64,000 bases of DNA from Mucilaginibacter terrae (GTDB lineage: Bacteria > Bacteroidota > Bacteroidia > Sphingobacteriales > Sphingobacteriaceae), in contig NZ_JAVLVU010000001.1 of the NCBI RefSeq assembly GCF_031951985.1, positions 4,960,001-5,024,000 of the forward strand, written 5' to 3'. Made by a program: the position numbers and the translations under genes. The notes under the pieces are model-generated. The model saw only the letters and a program-made list of their open reading frames with translations, did no database searches and had not been told where the DNA came from. Below are positions 43,139-52,363 of the stretch, piece by piece (position 1 is the stretch's first letter; the number at the start of each line of letters is the position of its first letter).

Positions 43139-44677
43139 ATGTACAAAAATGTATTTAATCAATACAGGTTTGTTCTTATTGGGTTAAGCCTTGGCTTATT
43201 TGCTCAGCGTGGTAACGCGCAAATTACCTTTACCGGGCAACTAAGACCAAGGGCAGAATTACGCAACGGATTTGGTACTCTAAAACCCAAAGATAACAAA
43301 GCTGCAGCCCTCATTTCGCAACGAACGAGGCTTACTTTCAATTACAGATCGAACAGGCTGATTTTTCAAACCACCCTGCAGGATGTGCGGGTGTGGGGGC
43401 AGGATGCATCAACCATTACCGTTAATGATGGCAGCCGCCTTGGGGTACACGAAGCCTGGGGAGAGCTGGTGTTGGCCAACAAAAAGGATACATCCTTTAA
43501 AAACTCGCCGGTAGATTACTTATCTTTAAAAGCAGGCCGGCAGGAACTGGTTTATGATGATGAACGCCTGTTGGGCAACCTCGACTGGTTGCAGCAAGGC
43601 CGCAGGCACGATGCCCTAGTATTAAAAGCCTTAAACAAAGGCTGGCAGTTTGATTTAGGCGCGGCATTTAACCAAAATACCGATGCCATAAACTACAACG
43701 GCACCTATTACACGCCAGCCAATGTGCCCGCAACGGTAAAAGATAGTAAGGGCAATTTGGTGAACACGCCAGCAGGGATGATTCCGTTGGTGGGTAGCAC
43801 AGGTAACAGCGCAAAAAATGGGAGCGTGGCAATATTGAACCCGGCGGGTACTAATGGAGCCACACAAAATTACAAGGCGTTACAGTACCTGTATGTATCT
43901 AAAAAGGTTAACAAAACCAAAATATCGGGCCTTTTCTTAACCGATCAGTTTAGCAAATACGCGCTCGATTCGCTTAAAAATACGGCAGGGACTGATGTTG
44001 GGTATGTATATGGCTACCGGTACAACCAAACTGGTGTAAATTTAAGATACACCACCGGGCTGTTTATTAATCCGGTATTGGGCAGTAAAAACCAATGGGC
44101 TTTTACCGGCGGCTATTACTACCAGGGCGGGCACAACCGCGATGGTTTAAAGCAAAGCGCCTGGATGCTTAATCTTTCGGCAGCGTACAATCCCGGTAAG
44201 TGGAGCTATGCTGCAGGGTGGGATTACCTATCAGGCAACGATGCGTTTTCGTCGTCGACTACTAATCACCGGTTCGACCCGCTGTATGGTACGCCGCACA
44301 AGTTTTGGGGTTTGATGGACTACTTTTATGCACCAACCGGTTCGCCAACGGGCGGACTTAATAATCCGTACGCTAAAATAAAGTATGCATCGGCCAACAA
44401 GCGCCTGAGTGCCGAGCTGGCCAACCATTATTTCCTGCTTGCCGCCAACCAAAAGGATATTGCAGGTGCAGCCTTTGACAAATACTTAGGTACCGAGTTT
44501 GACCTTACCACGGCTTACCGGCTAAATAAGTTTGCGCTGGCCAGTCTTGGCGTATCGTACATGGCCGCAACCCATAGTATGGAATACGCCAAAAATATTA
44601 CGCCCGGCACATCGGCCTTGCACCCGGTATGGGCATACGTACAATTGAATATCACACCCGAATTTTTAGTTAAGTAA
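43139..44677 (+). CDS. Outer-membrane alginate-export-type porin of the nitrate locus
   Basis: 512 residues. Signal peptide ending RGNAQ (about residue 27). The remainder is a long beta-barrel: ITFTGQLRPRAELRNG, LSLKAGRQELVYDDERLLGN and WSYAAGWDYLSGND are typical of the AlgE-like alginate_exp family. It lies between nirD and narK on the same strand, so nitrate or nitrite passage through the outer membrane is a better guess than alginate export. That role is inference from context. The narK gene starts 25 bp after the stop. Confidence 0.85.
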   Translation: MYKNVFNQYRFVLIGLSLGLFAQRGNAQITFTGQLRPRAELRNGFGTLKPKDNKAAALISQRTRLTFNYRSNRLIFQTTLQDVRVWGQDASTITVNDGSRLGVHEAWGELVLANKKDTSFKNSPVDYLSLKAGRQELVYDDERLLGNLDWLQQGRRHDALVLKALNKGWQFDLGAAFNQNTDAINYNGTYYTPANVPATVKDSKGNLVNTPAGMIPLVGSTGNSAKNGSVAILNPAGTNGATQNYKALQYLYVSKKVNKTKISGLFLTDQFSKYALDSLKNTAGTDVGYVYGYRYNQTGVNLRYTTGLFINPVLGSKNQWAFTGGYYYQGGHNRDGLKQSAWMLNLSAAYNPGKWSYAAGWDYLSGNDAFSSSTTNHRFDPLYGTPHKFWGLMDYFYAPTGSPTGGLNNPYAKIKYASANKRLSAELANHYFLLAANQKDIAGAAFDKYLGTEFDLTTAYRLNKFALASLGVSYMAATHSMEYAKNITPGTSALHPVWAYVQLNITPEFLVK

Positions 44678-44702
44678 CGCTCCAAAAACTATTCAACTCA
44701 AA

Positions 44703-45986
44703 ATGGAAAATCAACTCACCAAACTCAATATATTTTCGGTTAAGGGCATACAAATGCGCACCTTCCACATTACGTGGCTAATGTTTTTTGTCTGTTTTTT
44801 TGGCTGGTTTGGCCTGGCGCCGCTCATGCCAACTATTCGCGCCGAACTCAGCTTAACCAAAGCTCAAATAGGTAATATTATTATCGGGTCGGTTGGCTCA
44901 ACTATACTTGCACGCTTAATCATCGGCCGCTTGTGCGATAGCTGGGGACCACGCAAAACTGCCGTAAGGTTGCTGCTGGTGGGCTCGCTGCCGGTATTTT
45001 TGGTAGGTCTGGCAAATGATTATACTACCTTTTTGCTGTTCCGCATGGCCATTGGCGTTATCGGAGCATCGTTTGTAATTACGCAGTTTCATACATCTAT
45101 GATGTTTGCGCCCAACATTAAGGGCACGGCCAATGCGGTAACCGGTGGCTGGGGCAATTTGGGCGGAGGCGTAACTAATATGGTAATGCCGCTCATATTT
45201 GCTGCTATTGTTGGCTTTGGCTACTCGCCTGCACAGGCATGGCGTTATGCCATGATTGTACCCGGGGTAATGATGCTGGTTATTGCTTGGCTGTACTATA
45301 AATATACTACAGATACCCCCAACGGTAACTACGACGAAGTAGGCTACACCGCCAAAAACACCAAAACCGATTGGAGCGTGCTGGCCGACTGGCGCGTTTG
45401 GGCACTTACATTAGCCTACGCCATGTGCTTTGGTATGGAAGTAACCTTTGATAATGTGGCCTCGCTGCACTTTGTTGATACGTTTAAACTATCACAAAGC
45501 TCGGCCGGTTTTTGGGCAGGTATATTTGGTTTCATGAACATTTTTGCCCGTGCCCTGGGCGGACTGGTATCAGACAGGGTTGGCAAAAAACACGGCATGC
45601 GCGGTAAAGGGCTATTGCTTGCCGGTGTGCTTTTACTCGAAGGTTTAGGCTTACTATTATTTGCACAGGCAGGTACTTTAATGGCTGCCATTGTGGCTAT
45701 GCTAACGTTTGCCTTGTTCCTCAAAATGTCTAACGGGGCTACTTATGGTATTGTGCCGTTCGTAAATCAAAAAAATGTGGGCCTGGTGAGTGGCATTGTA
45801 GGTGCTGGCGGCAACTTGGGTGGTATGCTGTTTGGCTTCTTGTTTAAATCGAGCACCATAAGCTATGGCGAGGCATTTACCTATATAGGTTATACCGTAA
45901 TTGTGGTAGCCGTTATTGTTTTTATCACCCGTTTTAAACGTCAACCCGAGAGTGTAACGCAAGCAACTTCGGTAAGTATAGCTTAA
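44703..45986 (+). CDS. narK: NarK/NasA-type nitrate/nitrite transporter
   Basis: 427 residues with twelve helices. GGWGNLGGGVTNMVMP and GIVGAGGNLGGMLFGFLF are the two nitrate signature motifs of the NNP group in the major facilitator superfamily. It moves nitrate in or nitrite out across the inner membrane. The single 12-helix unit fits the assimilatory type. The reductase gene starts 25 bp downstream. Confidence 0.94.
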   Translation: MENQLTKLNIFSVKGIQMRTFHITWLMFFVCFFGWFGLAPLMPTIRAELSLTKAQIGNIIIGSVGSTILARLIIGRLCDSWGPRKTAVRLLLVGSLPVFLVGLANDYTTFLLFRMAIGVIGASFVITQFHTSMMFAPNIKGTANAVTGGWGNLGGGVTNMVMPLIFAAIVGFGYSPAQAWRYAMIVPGVMMLVIAWLYYKYTTDTPNGNYDEVGYTAKNTKTDWSVLADWRVWALTLAYAMCFGMEVTFDNVASLHFVDTFKLSQSSAGFWAGIFGFMNIFARALGGLVSDRVGKKHGMRGKGLLLAGVLLLEGLGLLLFAQAGTLMAAIVAMLTFALFLKMSNGATYGIVPFVNQKNVGLVSGIVGAGGNLGGMLFGFLFKSSTISYGEAFTYIGYTVIVVAVIVFITRFKRQPESVTQATSVSIA

Positions 45987-46011
45987 TATTTTCTTCCCTC
46001 AACATTCGCTC

Positions 46012-49000
46012 ATGCAAACACCCGCAAAACCTGTTAATGCTTATACCTCAATCTGCTGTTATTGCGGGGTGGGGTGTGGCGTTATTGTGAAAAAGGAAAA
46101 AAACGGTAGTATTACCGTTGAAGGGAACAAGGACTATCCGGTAAATAAAGGCATGTTGTGCAGCAAGGGGTTAAACCTGCATTACACCGTAAACGATAAA
46201 ACCGACCGCCTGCTGTACCCGCAAATGCGGTACAATAAAAGTATGCCGCTACAACGCGTAACCTGGGATGCCGCATTGGAGCGTACCGCCGCAGTTTTTA
46301 AAACTTTTATTGATAAGTACGGACCCGATTCGGTTGCGTTCTACGCTTCAGGGCAGTGTTTAACCGAGGAGTATTATGTGGTGAACAAGCTCATCAAAGG
46401 ATTTATCGGCAGTAACAACATCGATACCAATTCGCGCCTGTGCATGAGCAGCGCGGTGGCTGCTTATAAATTAGCTTTGGGCGAAGACACGGTTCCGCTT
46501 TGCTATGATGATATTGAACTGGCCGATTGCTTTTTTGTAACCGGCGCAAACCCGGCCTGGTGCCATCCAATTTTATGGCGAAGGGTAGAGGCGCACAAGG
46601 CGGCTAACCCAAATGTGAAAATCATAGTGGTTGACCCCCGCGCTACGGATACCTGCAGCGTGGCCGATCTGCATTTGCAAATCAATCCCGGAACAGATAT
46701 AACGCTTAACCATGCCATCGGGCGTTTACTCATCGAGAACGGCGACATCGATATTGATTTCATCCGCAACCATGCCGAAGGTTTTGCTGCCTACAGCGAA
46801 CTGGTTTTTAAACGCACGCTTACCGAAGCCTCCCAAATTTGCGGTGTAAGCGAAAGTGATATACAGTTGGCCGCCACCTATATTGGCGAGGCCAAAGGTT
46901 TTATAACCATGTGGACCATGGGGTTAAATCAAAGCTCCATAGGGGTGAATAAGAATTTGAGTCTCATTAACCTCAATCTCATTACCGGGCATATTGGCAA
47001 ACCGGGATCGGGGCCGTTATCATTAACCGGTCAGCCCAATGCCATGGGCGGGCGTGAGGTGGGCGGCTTGTCCAATTTGCTTCCTGCTCACCGTGATCTT
47101 AAAAATCCGTTGCATCGGGAGGAAGTTCAAAAATTCTGGAAAAGTAAACCTATTAATCCTCTGCCGGGCTTAACCGCTACGGAGATGTTTGAGGCGTTGG
47201 AGAGCGGTAAGCTGAAGGCGATATGGATTATGTGTACTAACCCGCTTACCAGTTTGCCCAACGTAAGGCAGGCCGAGCAGGCGCTCAAAAAAGCAAAATT
47301 TGTGGTGGTGCAGGAAATCAGCAACAAGCCTGAAACCCTGGCTTACGCCGATGTAATATTACCCGCCGCTGCCTGGGCCGAAAAGGAAGGCACCATGACC
47401 AATTCTGAACGGCGCATAAGCTACCTCAACAAGGTAACCGAACCACCCGGCGAGGCTCTGCCCGATGCAGAGATCATTTGTCGCTTTGCGCAAAAAATGG
47501 GGTACAAAGGTTTTGATTTTAAGGATGCTGCCGCTATTTACGCCGAACATGTAAAGCTGACGGCGCATACCAATATTGAAGCTACGGGCGTAACCTATGA
47601 AGTATTAAAAGAGCAAAAATCGATACAATGGCCGTTTAAAAAACGTAACCGTACCGTGGGCACACCCCGGTTATTTACTGATAAAAAGTTTTACACCCCA
47701 TCGGGCAAAGCCATCATACATGCCGTGCCCGATGCGCTGAACAGCGAACTGCCCGATGCCGATTACCCTTTTGTGCTAACCACCGGCCGCATACGCGATC
47801 AGTGGCACACCATGAGCAAAACGGGTAAGGTGAACAAGCTTAACAAGCATTTAAGCGAGTCATTTGTGGAGGTTAACCCGCACGATGCCGTGGCACTGCA
47901 AATAAATGATGGCGATGTAATGGTGGTTCGATCGCGGAGGGGAGAGGTTCAGATAAAGGCTAAAGTTACCTCAACCATTAAGCAGGGTGTGCTTTTTATA
48001 CCCATGCATTGGGGCAAACTATTGGGTAATGATTTGCACCGGGTTAATAACCTCACTAATGATGTGCTCGACCCCATATCAAAGGAACCCGATTTTAAAT
48101 ACTGTGCGGTAAACATTCAGAAGTATGAAAAGCCTTTTCAACGCATTGTAATTATTGGAGCAGGGGCAGGGGCATACGGCTTTGTTAAATCGTACCGGGA
48201 GTTAAACCCGCGCGATCGTATTACCATTTTTAGTAAAGAAGATTTTCCGTTTTATAACCGGGTTATGCTGCCCGATTACATTAGCGGCGAGCAACAGTGG
48301 GAGCAGCTCATTAAAATGAAAGATGAGGAAGAGCCTCAATACAAAATAAACCTGTTACGAGGCGTAAGTGTAGAAAAGGTAGACCGGCAAAAAAAGCAGG
48401 TGACCGATTCGCGTGGCATCGTTACCCCTTATGATATTTTAATAATGGCAACCGGCAGTCGGGCGGCTGTCCCGCGTAACGTCCCTGCGTTACCGGGTAT
48501 TTTTTCCATGCGCAGCCGCACCGATGCCGATAATTTTAAAAAGCACGTAACCAAGAACGGTCACGTGGTTATCGTAGGCGGTGGCTTGCTGGGTTTAGAA
48601 ATGGCCGCTTCGCTACGCGAGATAGGAATTAAAATCACCATCATTCAGCGCACATCGGCTTTTTTAAACCGGCAGTTAGATGCCTTGGGTAGCCAGCTGC
48701 TTCACGAGGAAATGGTTGACCAGGGCTGCGATATTTATTATAACGATGAAGTGCAGTTGTATTACGGGCGCAACAAACTTACGGGCGTTGGGCTGGCAAG
48801 TGGCCGTAAAATAAACTGCGATGCTATGATAATTGCCATTGGTACATCGCCCAATCTTGAGCTGGCGCGCGATTGCGGCCTGGAATGTAAGCGCGGCGTT
48901 GTAGTAAACGAACGCCTGCAAACCAGCGACCCCGATATTTATGCCATTGGCGAAATTGCCGAGTTTAACGGCACCTTATATGGCATTACCGCCGCCGCCG

Positions 49001-49524
49001 AACAGCAGGCCGCCGTAGTGGCCGCTTACATGAACGGCGATGTGGGCAGCTATTACAAGGGCAGCATATTCATGAACATCATCAAAATTCATGGCTTTGA
49101 TTTGTGCAGCATTGGCCTGCCCGAATGCCCCGACGACCCTGAATATGAAGAAGTAGTGTTTATTGATAAAGCCAAACGCTACTATAAAAAATGCATTATT
49201 TACCAGGATAAATTGGTAGGTACCATCCTTATTGGCGATAAAAGCGAGTTTTTAGAGTTTAAGGATCTCATTGCCAATAAAACCGAGCTTAGCGAAAAAC
49301 GCCTGCAACTCTTACGAAGCGGCGGTAAGGCCAACCCGGTGTTAGGTAAACTGGTGTGCAGCTGCAATAATGTAGGCAGCCAAAACATCATCAACAAAAT
49401 AAACGAGGGCTGCGATAACATGACCGCCTTGTGCCCGGCATCGGGTGCAGGTATGGGCTGCGGTTCGTGCCGCCCCGAGGTGAAGCGTATACTGGAGCAA
49501 GAACTTAAAAGGATAACCGCATGA
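46012..49524 (+). CDS. nasA: Assimilatory nitrate reductase fused to a NAD(P)H-type flavoprotein and [2Fe-2S] domain
   Basis: 1170 residues. Residues 1-700 are a molybdopterin oxidoreductase: [4Fe-4S] ligands Cys15, Cys18, Cys22 and Cys50, LCMSSAVAAYK, and a C-terminal dinucleotide-binding domain (TTGRIRDQWHTMSKTG). From about 711 a FAD/NAD(P) reductase follows (IVIIGAGAGAYGFVKSYREL, then VVIVGGGLLGLEMAASL), and residues about 1110-1165 are a BFD-like [2Fe-2S] domain with LVCSCNN and GMGCGSC. In many bacteria the diaphorase is a separate protein; here electron donor and reductase are one chain. Cytosolic, no twin-arginine signal. The next gene overlaps by 4 bp (ATGA). Confidence 0.93.
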   Translation: MQTPAKPVNAYTSICCYCGVGCGVIVKKEKNGSITVEGNKDYPVNKGMLCSKGLNLHYTVNDKTDRLLYPQMRYNKSMPLQRVTWDAALERTAAVFKTFIDKYGPDSVAFYASGQCLTEEYYVVNKLIKGFIGSNNIDTNSRLCMSSAVAAYKLALGEDTVPLCYDDIELADCFFVTGANPAWCHPILWRRVEAHKAANPNVKIIVVDPRATDTCSVADLHLQINPGTDITLNHAIGRLLIENGDIDIDFIRNHAEGFAAYSELVFKRTLTEASQICGVSESDIQLAATYIGEAKGFITMWTMGLNQSSIGVNKNLSLINLNLITGHIGKPGSGPLSLTGQPNAMGGREVGGLSNLLPAHRDLKNPLHREEVQKFWKSKPINPLPGLTATEMFEALESGKLKAIWIMCTNPLTSLPNVRQAEQALKKAKFVVVQEISNKPETLAYADVILPAAAWAEKEGTMTNSERRISYLNKVTEPPGEALPDAEIICRFAQKMGYKGFDFKDAAAIYAEHVKLTAHTNIEATGVTYEVLKEQKSIQWPFKKRNRTVGTPRLFTDKKFYTPSGKAIIHAVPDALNSELPDADYPFVLTTGRIRDQWHTMSKTGKVNKLNKHLSESFVEVNPHDAVALQINDGDVMVVRSRRGEVQIKAKVTSTIKQGVLFIPMHWGKLLGNDLHRVNNLTNDVLDPISKEPDFKYCAVNIQKYEKPFQRIVIIGAGAGAYGFVKSYRELNPRDRITIFSKEDFPFYNRVMLPDYISGEQQWEQLIKMKDEEEPQYKINLLRGVSVEKVDRQKKQVTDSRGIVTPYDILIMATGSRAAVPRNVPALPGIFSMRSRTDADNFKKHVTKNGHVVIVGGGLLGLEMAASLREIGIKITIIQRTSAFLNRQLDALGSQLLHEEMVDQGCDIYYNDEVQLYYGRNKLTGVGLASGRKINCDAMIIAIGTSPNLELARDCGLECKRGVVVNERLQTSDPDIYAIGEIAEFNGTLYGITAAAEQQAAVVAAYMNGDVGSYYKGSIFMNIIKIHGFDLCSIGLPECPDDPEYEEVVFIDKAKRYYKKCIIYQDKLVGTILIGDKSEFLEFKDLIANKTELSEKRLQLLRSGGKANPVLGKLVCSCNNVGSQNIINKINEGCDNMTALCPASGAGMGCGSCRPEVKRILEQELKRITA

Positions 49525-50972
49525 GCATGCAGCACATAGTTAAAATAAACCTACCGGGAGGCTATGTATCGGCGGGCGATTTATATGAGATGCTGGCCGT
49601 AGCTGAAGATGCCGGTGCGGTAGATGTACGTTTTGGTAACCGGCAGCAATTGTATTTTACTGTTGATGCCACCAGCCTTGATGACATGGAAACCGACATG
49701 CTACGTGCCGGAATTGACTACGAGTTGGATGCCGATGAATACCCCAATATTATTAGCTCCTACGTGTGCGATAGCATTTTTTCGCAGGAAAGCTGGCTGC
49801 GCGAGGGCGTATACCGCGATATTTTCGATTTGTTTAGTTACAAGCCTCGTCTCAAAATTAATATTGTAGACAGGCATCAAACCTTTGTGCCTTTCTTTAG
49901 CGGTAATTTTAACTTCATTAGTTCGGAGGTGAGTAATTACTGGTATTGGTATATCCGTTTTCCTAAAACAAGTAAATTTTATTGCTGGCCTGTACTCATA
50001 TATTCGGAAGATATGCCAATGGTAAGCCATCAGGCCGAAAAGTTGATATTCGAAAACAAAGGCTTATTTCATGATAAGCCTCATGCCGATGAGCAGCTAT
50101 TTTACCAAATGCTGTCTGGGCAGCTTGAGGTATCAACCCAAACCATTACCGAGCCGTTGCAGCTGCCCGATTTTTATTTGCCCTATTACGAGGGCTTTAA
50201 TAAATACGCAAATAAATACTGGCTGGGCATTTACCGCCGTAACGAGTTATTCTCCATTGGCTTTTTAAAGGATGTGTGCAGCCTGTGTATACAAAGCCGG
50301 ATAGGGCAGGTATATACAACGCCCTGGAAATCAATCCTTATTAAAGGTATTGAAACCAACCAGCGTGCAGACTGGGGGTTGATACTCGACAAGTACCGGC
50401 TTAACATCAGGCATGCCTCCAACGAGCTCAACTGGCAAATTGAAGACCTGAGCGCCGAAGGTCTTACCCTCAAACAACAATTAGTGCGCGAATTTGAAGA
50501 AGCCGACCTGCGTACCTATCGGTTAAGCTTTGTGATCAAAATAAGGCCTAAAACAGGGTTAATGGGGTCGGTAATTATTAAAGCACATCCATCAGGTACT
50601 TTCGAGTTGTTGCATACGCTTAACTTCAACCCCAACTCAAAAGATTACATCAGTTATAAAAAGAGGGTGAAGCGCAGCAATTTGGGTGAAGAGTTAATAG
50701 CGCTTTGCCATATTTATTATACTACAGTTATTGAAAACATTGCCGTAGACACAATGAGTTACGAAGATAATGCCGCTGCCATTGATAATTTAAAAGAGCT
50801 TTATGCTTGTAAATACTGCAAAACCATTTACGATTCGGAATACGGGGATCGTGATAACGGCATAATGCCGGGTACGCCGTTTGAAGGGGTTAGTGATGAT
50901 TACGCTTGCCCGGTTTGCGGCTCGGAAAAAGAGTGTTTTGAGAAGATGGAGGCAGTGGCTGTACGGCAATAA
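49521..50972 (+). CDS. Nitrite/sulfite-reductase-like region joined to a C-terminal rubredoxin
   Basis: 483 residues. The start, KINLPGGYVSAGDLYEMLAV with VDVRFGNRQQLYFTV, resembles the ferredoxin-like half-domain of nitrite/sulfite reductases, but no C-x5-C plus C-x3-C siroheme cluster set is present; only Cys253 and Cys256 (CSLC) stand in the middle. Residues 428-478 are a rubredoxin: C430-x2-C433 and C463-x2-C466. It is coupled to the nitrate reductase by a 4-bp overlap. It may pass electrons to, or scaffold, the reductase. No function is proven to my knowledge. Confidence 0.8.
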   Translation: MSMQHIVKINLPGGYVSAGDLYEMLAVAEDAGAVDVRFGNRQQLYFTVDATSLDDMETDMLRAGIDYELDADEYPNIISSYVCDSIFSQESWLREGVYRDIFDLFSYKPRLKINIVDRHQTFVPFFSGNFNFISSEVSNYWYWYIRFPKTSKFYCWPVLIYSEDMPMVSHQAEKLIFENKGLFHDKPHADEQLFYQMLSGQLEVSTQTITEPLQLPDFYLPYYEGFNKYANKYWLGIYRRNELFSIGFLKDVCSLCIQSRIGQVYTTPWKSILIKGIETNQRADWGLILDKYRLNIRHASNELNWQIEDLSAEGLTLKQQLVREFEEADLRTYRLSFVIKIRPKTGLMGSVIIKAHPSGTFELLHTLNFNPNSKDYISYKKRVKRSNLGEELIALCHIYYTTVIENIAVDTMSYEDNAAAIDNLKELYACKYCKTIYDSEYGDRDNGIMPGTPFEGVSDDYACPVCGSEKECFEKMEAVAVRQ

Positions 50973-50994
50973 ATATATAGCTTCAATAAATTAA

Positions 50995-51035
50995 TTAACC
51001 GCCCCTGCAAGTAGTATACCCGAAGGAGCGGTTAA
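50995..51035. terminator. Hairpin ending the nitrate locus and the convergent LLM gene
   Basis: TTAACCGC (50995-51002) pairs perfectly with GCGGTTAA (51028-51035), and CCT/AGG extends the stem past one mismatch. It lies 23 bp after the rubredoxin gene and 6 bp before the stop of the convergent oxidoreductase gene. T-tracts are short. Confidence 0.65.
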
Positions 51036-51040
51036 GTAGT

Positions 51041-52063
51041 TTATCGCCAACCTAAACCTGGCGCAACGTGCTCTAAAATGGAGGATAACACGTGCACATT
51101 ATAGTCGGTGCCTAAGGTGTTCGGAATGGTTAAAAGAATGGTATCGGCTTCCTGTATGGCTTCGTCATTTGCCAGTTCCTTAATCAGCTGATCGGGTTCG
51201 GCAGCGTAGCTTCTTCCAAAAACAGCGCGTTTATCGCTTTCAATGTAGCCAAAGCTATCGCTTCCCTTTCCTTGCTGGCCAAAGTAAAGCCTGTCCGTAT
51301 CATTTACTATGGCAAAAATTGAGCGGCTTACCGAAACCCTTGGCTCATGCTCATGTCCCGCTTTTTTCCAGGCCTCTTTATATAACCGTATTTGCTCGGC
51401 CTGTTGCACATGAAACGGCTTGCCGTTTTCGTCAAATTTAAGTGTTGAACTTTGCAGGTGCATCCCGTTTTCGGCCGCCCAAATGGCTGTGGCGTTAGAA
51501 GCCGCACCCCACCAAATACGCTCACGCAAACCTTCCGAATAAGGTTCAACCCTCAATAAGCCTGGTGGGTTTGGAAACATAGGATATGGGTTGGGTTGTG
51601 CAAAGCCAACGCCTTGCAGCTTATCTAAAAACTCCAGTGCTTTACGGCGGCCCATATCTGCATCGGTTTCTCCCTCGGCAGGCTCATAGCCAAAATAACG
51701 CCAGCCATCAATTACCTGCTCGGGCGACCCTCTGCTGATGCCCAATTGTAACCGTCCTCCCGAAATTAGATCGGCAGCACCGGCATCTTCTACCATGTAC
51801 AGCGGGTTTTCGTAACGCATATCAATTACGCCGGTTCCAATTTCTATTTTGCTGGTTTTGGCACCAACAGCTGCCAGTAATGGAAAAGGTGATGCCAGTT
51901 GCGCGGCAAAATGATGTACCCTGAAGTATGCGCCATCAATACCTATTTCTTCGGCTGCAACAGCCAGATCTATAGATTGAAGCAAAGTGTCGCTTGCTGT
52001 ACGGGTTTTATATGCCGGATGGTTTGCCCAATGCCCGAATGATAAAAAGCCTATTTTTTTCAT
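51041..52063 (-). CDS. LLM-class flavin-dependent oxidoreductase
   Basis: 340 residues of the luciferase-like monooxygenase fold. AAEEIGIDGAYFRVHHFA near residue 36, then KIEIGTGVIDMRYENPLYM and LQLGISRGSPEQV, are typical of the group using FMN or F420. The substrate is unknown. The gene is single, with a TACCTTTG box (52093-52100) ahead of its ATG. It is not obviously linked to the nitrate locus it faces. Confidence 0.9.
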   Translation of the reverse strand: MKKIGFLSFGHWANHPAYKTRTASDTLLQSIDLAVAAEEIGIDGAYFRVHHFAAQLASPFPLLAAVGAKTSKIEIGTGVIDMRYENPLYMVEDAGAADLISGGRLQLGISRGSPEQVIDGWRYFGYEPAEGETDADMGRRKALEFLDKLQGVGFAQPNPYPMFPNPPGLLRVEPYSEGLRERIWWGAASNATAIWAAENGMHLQSSTLKFDENGKPFHVQQAEQIRLYKEAWKKAGHEHEPRVSVSRSIFAIVNDTDRLYFGQQGKGSDSFGYIESDKRAVFGRSYAAEPDQLIKELANDEAIQEADTILLTIPNTLGTDYNVHVLSSILEHVAPGLGWR

Positions 52064-52092
52064 AATCTATATTGGATTTATAATAACCCTTA

Positions 52093-52100
52093 CAAAGGTA
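52093..52100 (-). promoter_or_regulatory. -7 box of the LLM oxidoreductase gene
   Basis: TACCTTTG on the minus strand, an exact TAnnTTTG match 29 bp upstream of the ATG at 52063. No -33 TTG at the usual distance. Confidence 0.45.
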
Positions 52101-52191
52101 ATAATCAACTTTTAAAGATATGTGTGTTTGAACACGTAATTGGTTAGATATGTCTTTAAACTACAAACCTTATTTCACAACCACTAATATA

Positions 52192-52363
52192 GTCGCTATT
52201 AGATAACGGTATTTTTGATGTTATTACAAGCGAAGAACTACGATGGCAAATCTTCATTATTGGTAAATTAGAAGGGGAGCAGCCTTTTTCAAAAATGATC
52301 GGATTATCTGATCGAGATCATCATTCTTATGCGGTTTTAGTTTTTTGGAACAGCTATACCTAA
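52192..52363 (+). pseudogene. Possible gene remnant without a start codon
   Basis: A 56-codon open stretch after a TAG reads like protein (SEELRWQIFIIGKLEGEQPF, then SDRDHHSYAVLVFW) and ends in TAA, but has no initiator; the only ATG is internal. The rest of the 296-bp gap (52064-52359) shows only the LLM promoter box. It may be the last part of a decayed gene, or chance; I do not recognise the product. It overlaps the end of the next minus-strand gene by 4 bp. Confidence 0.25.
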
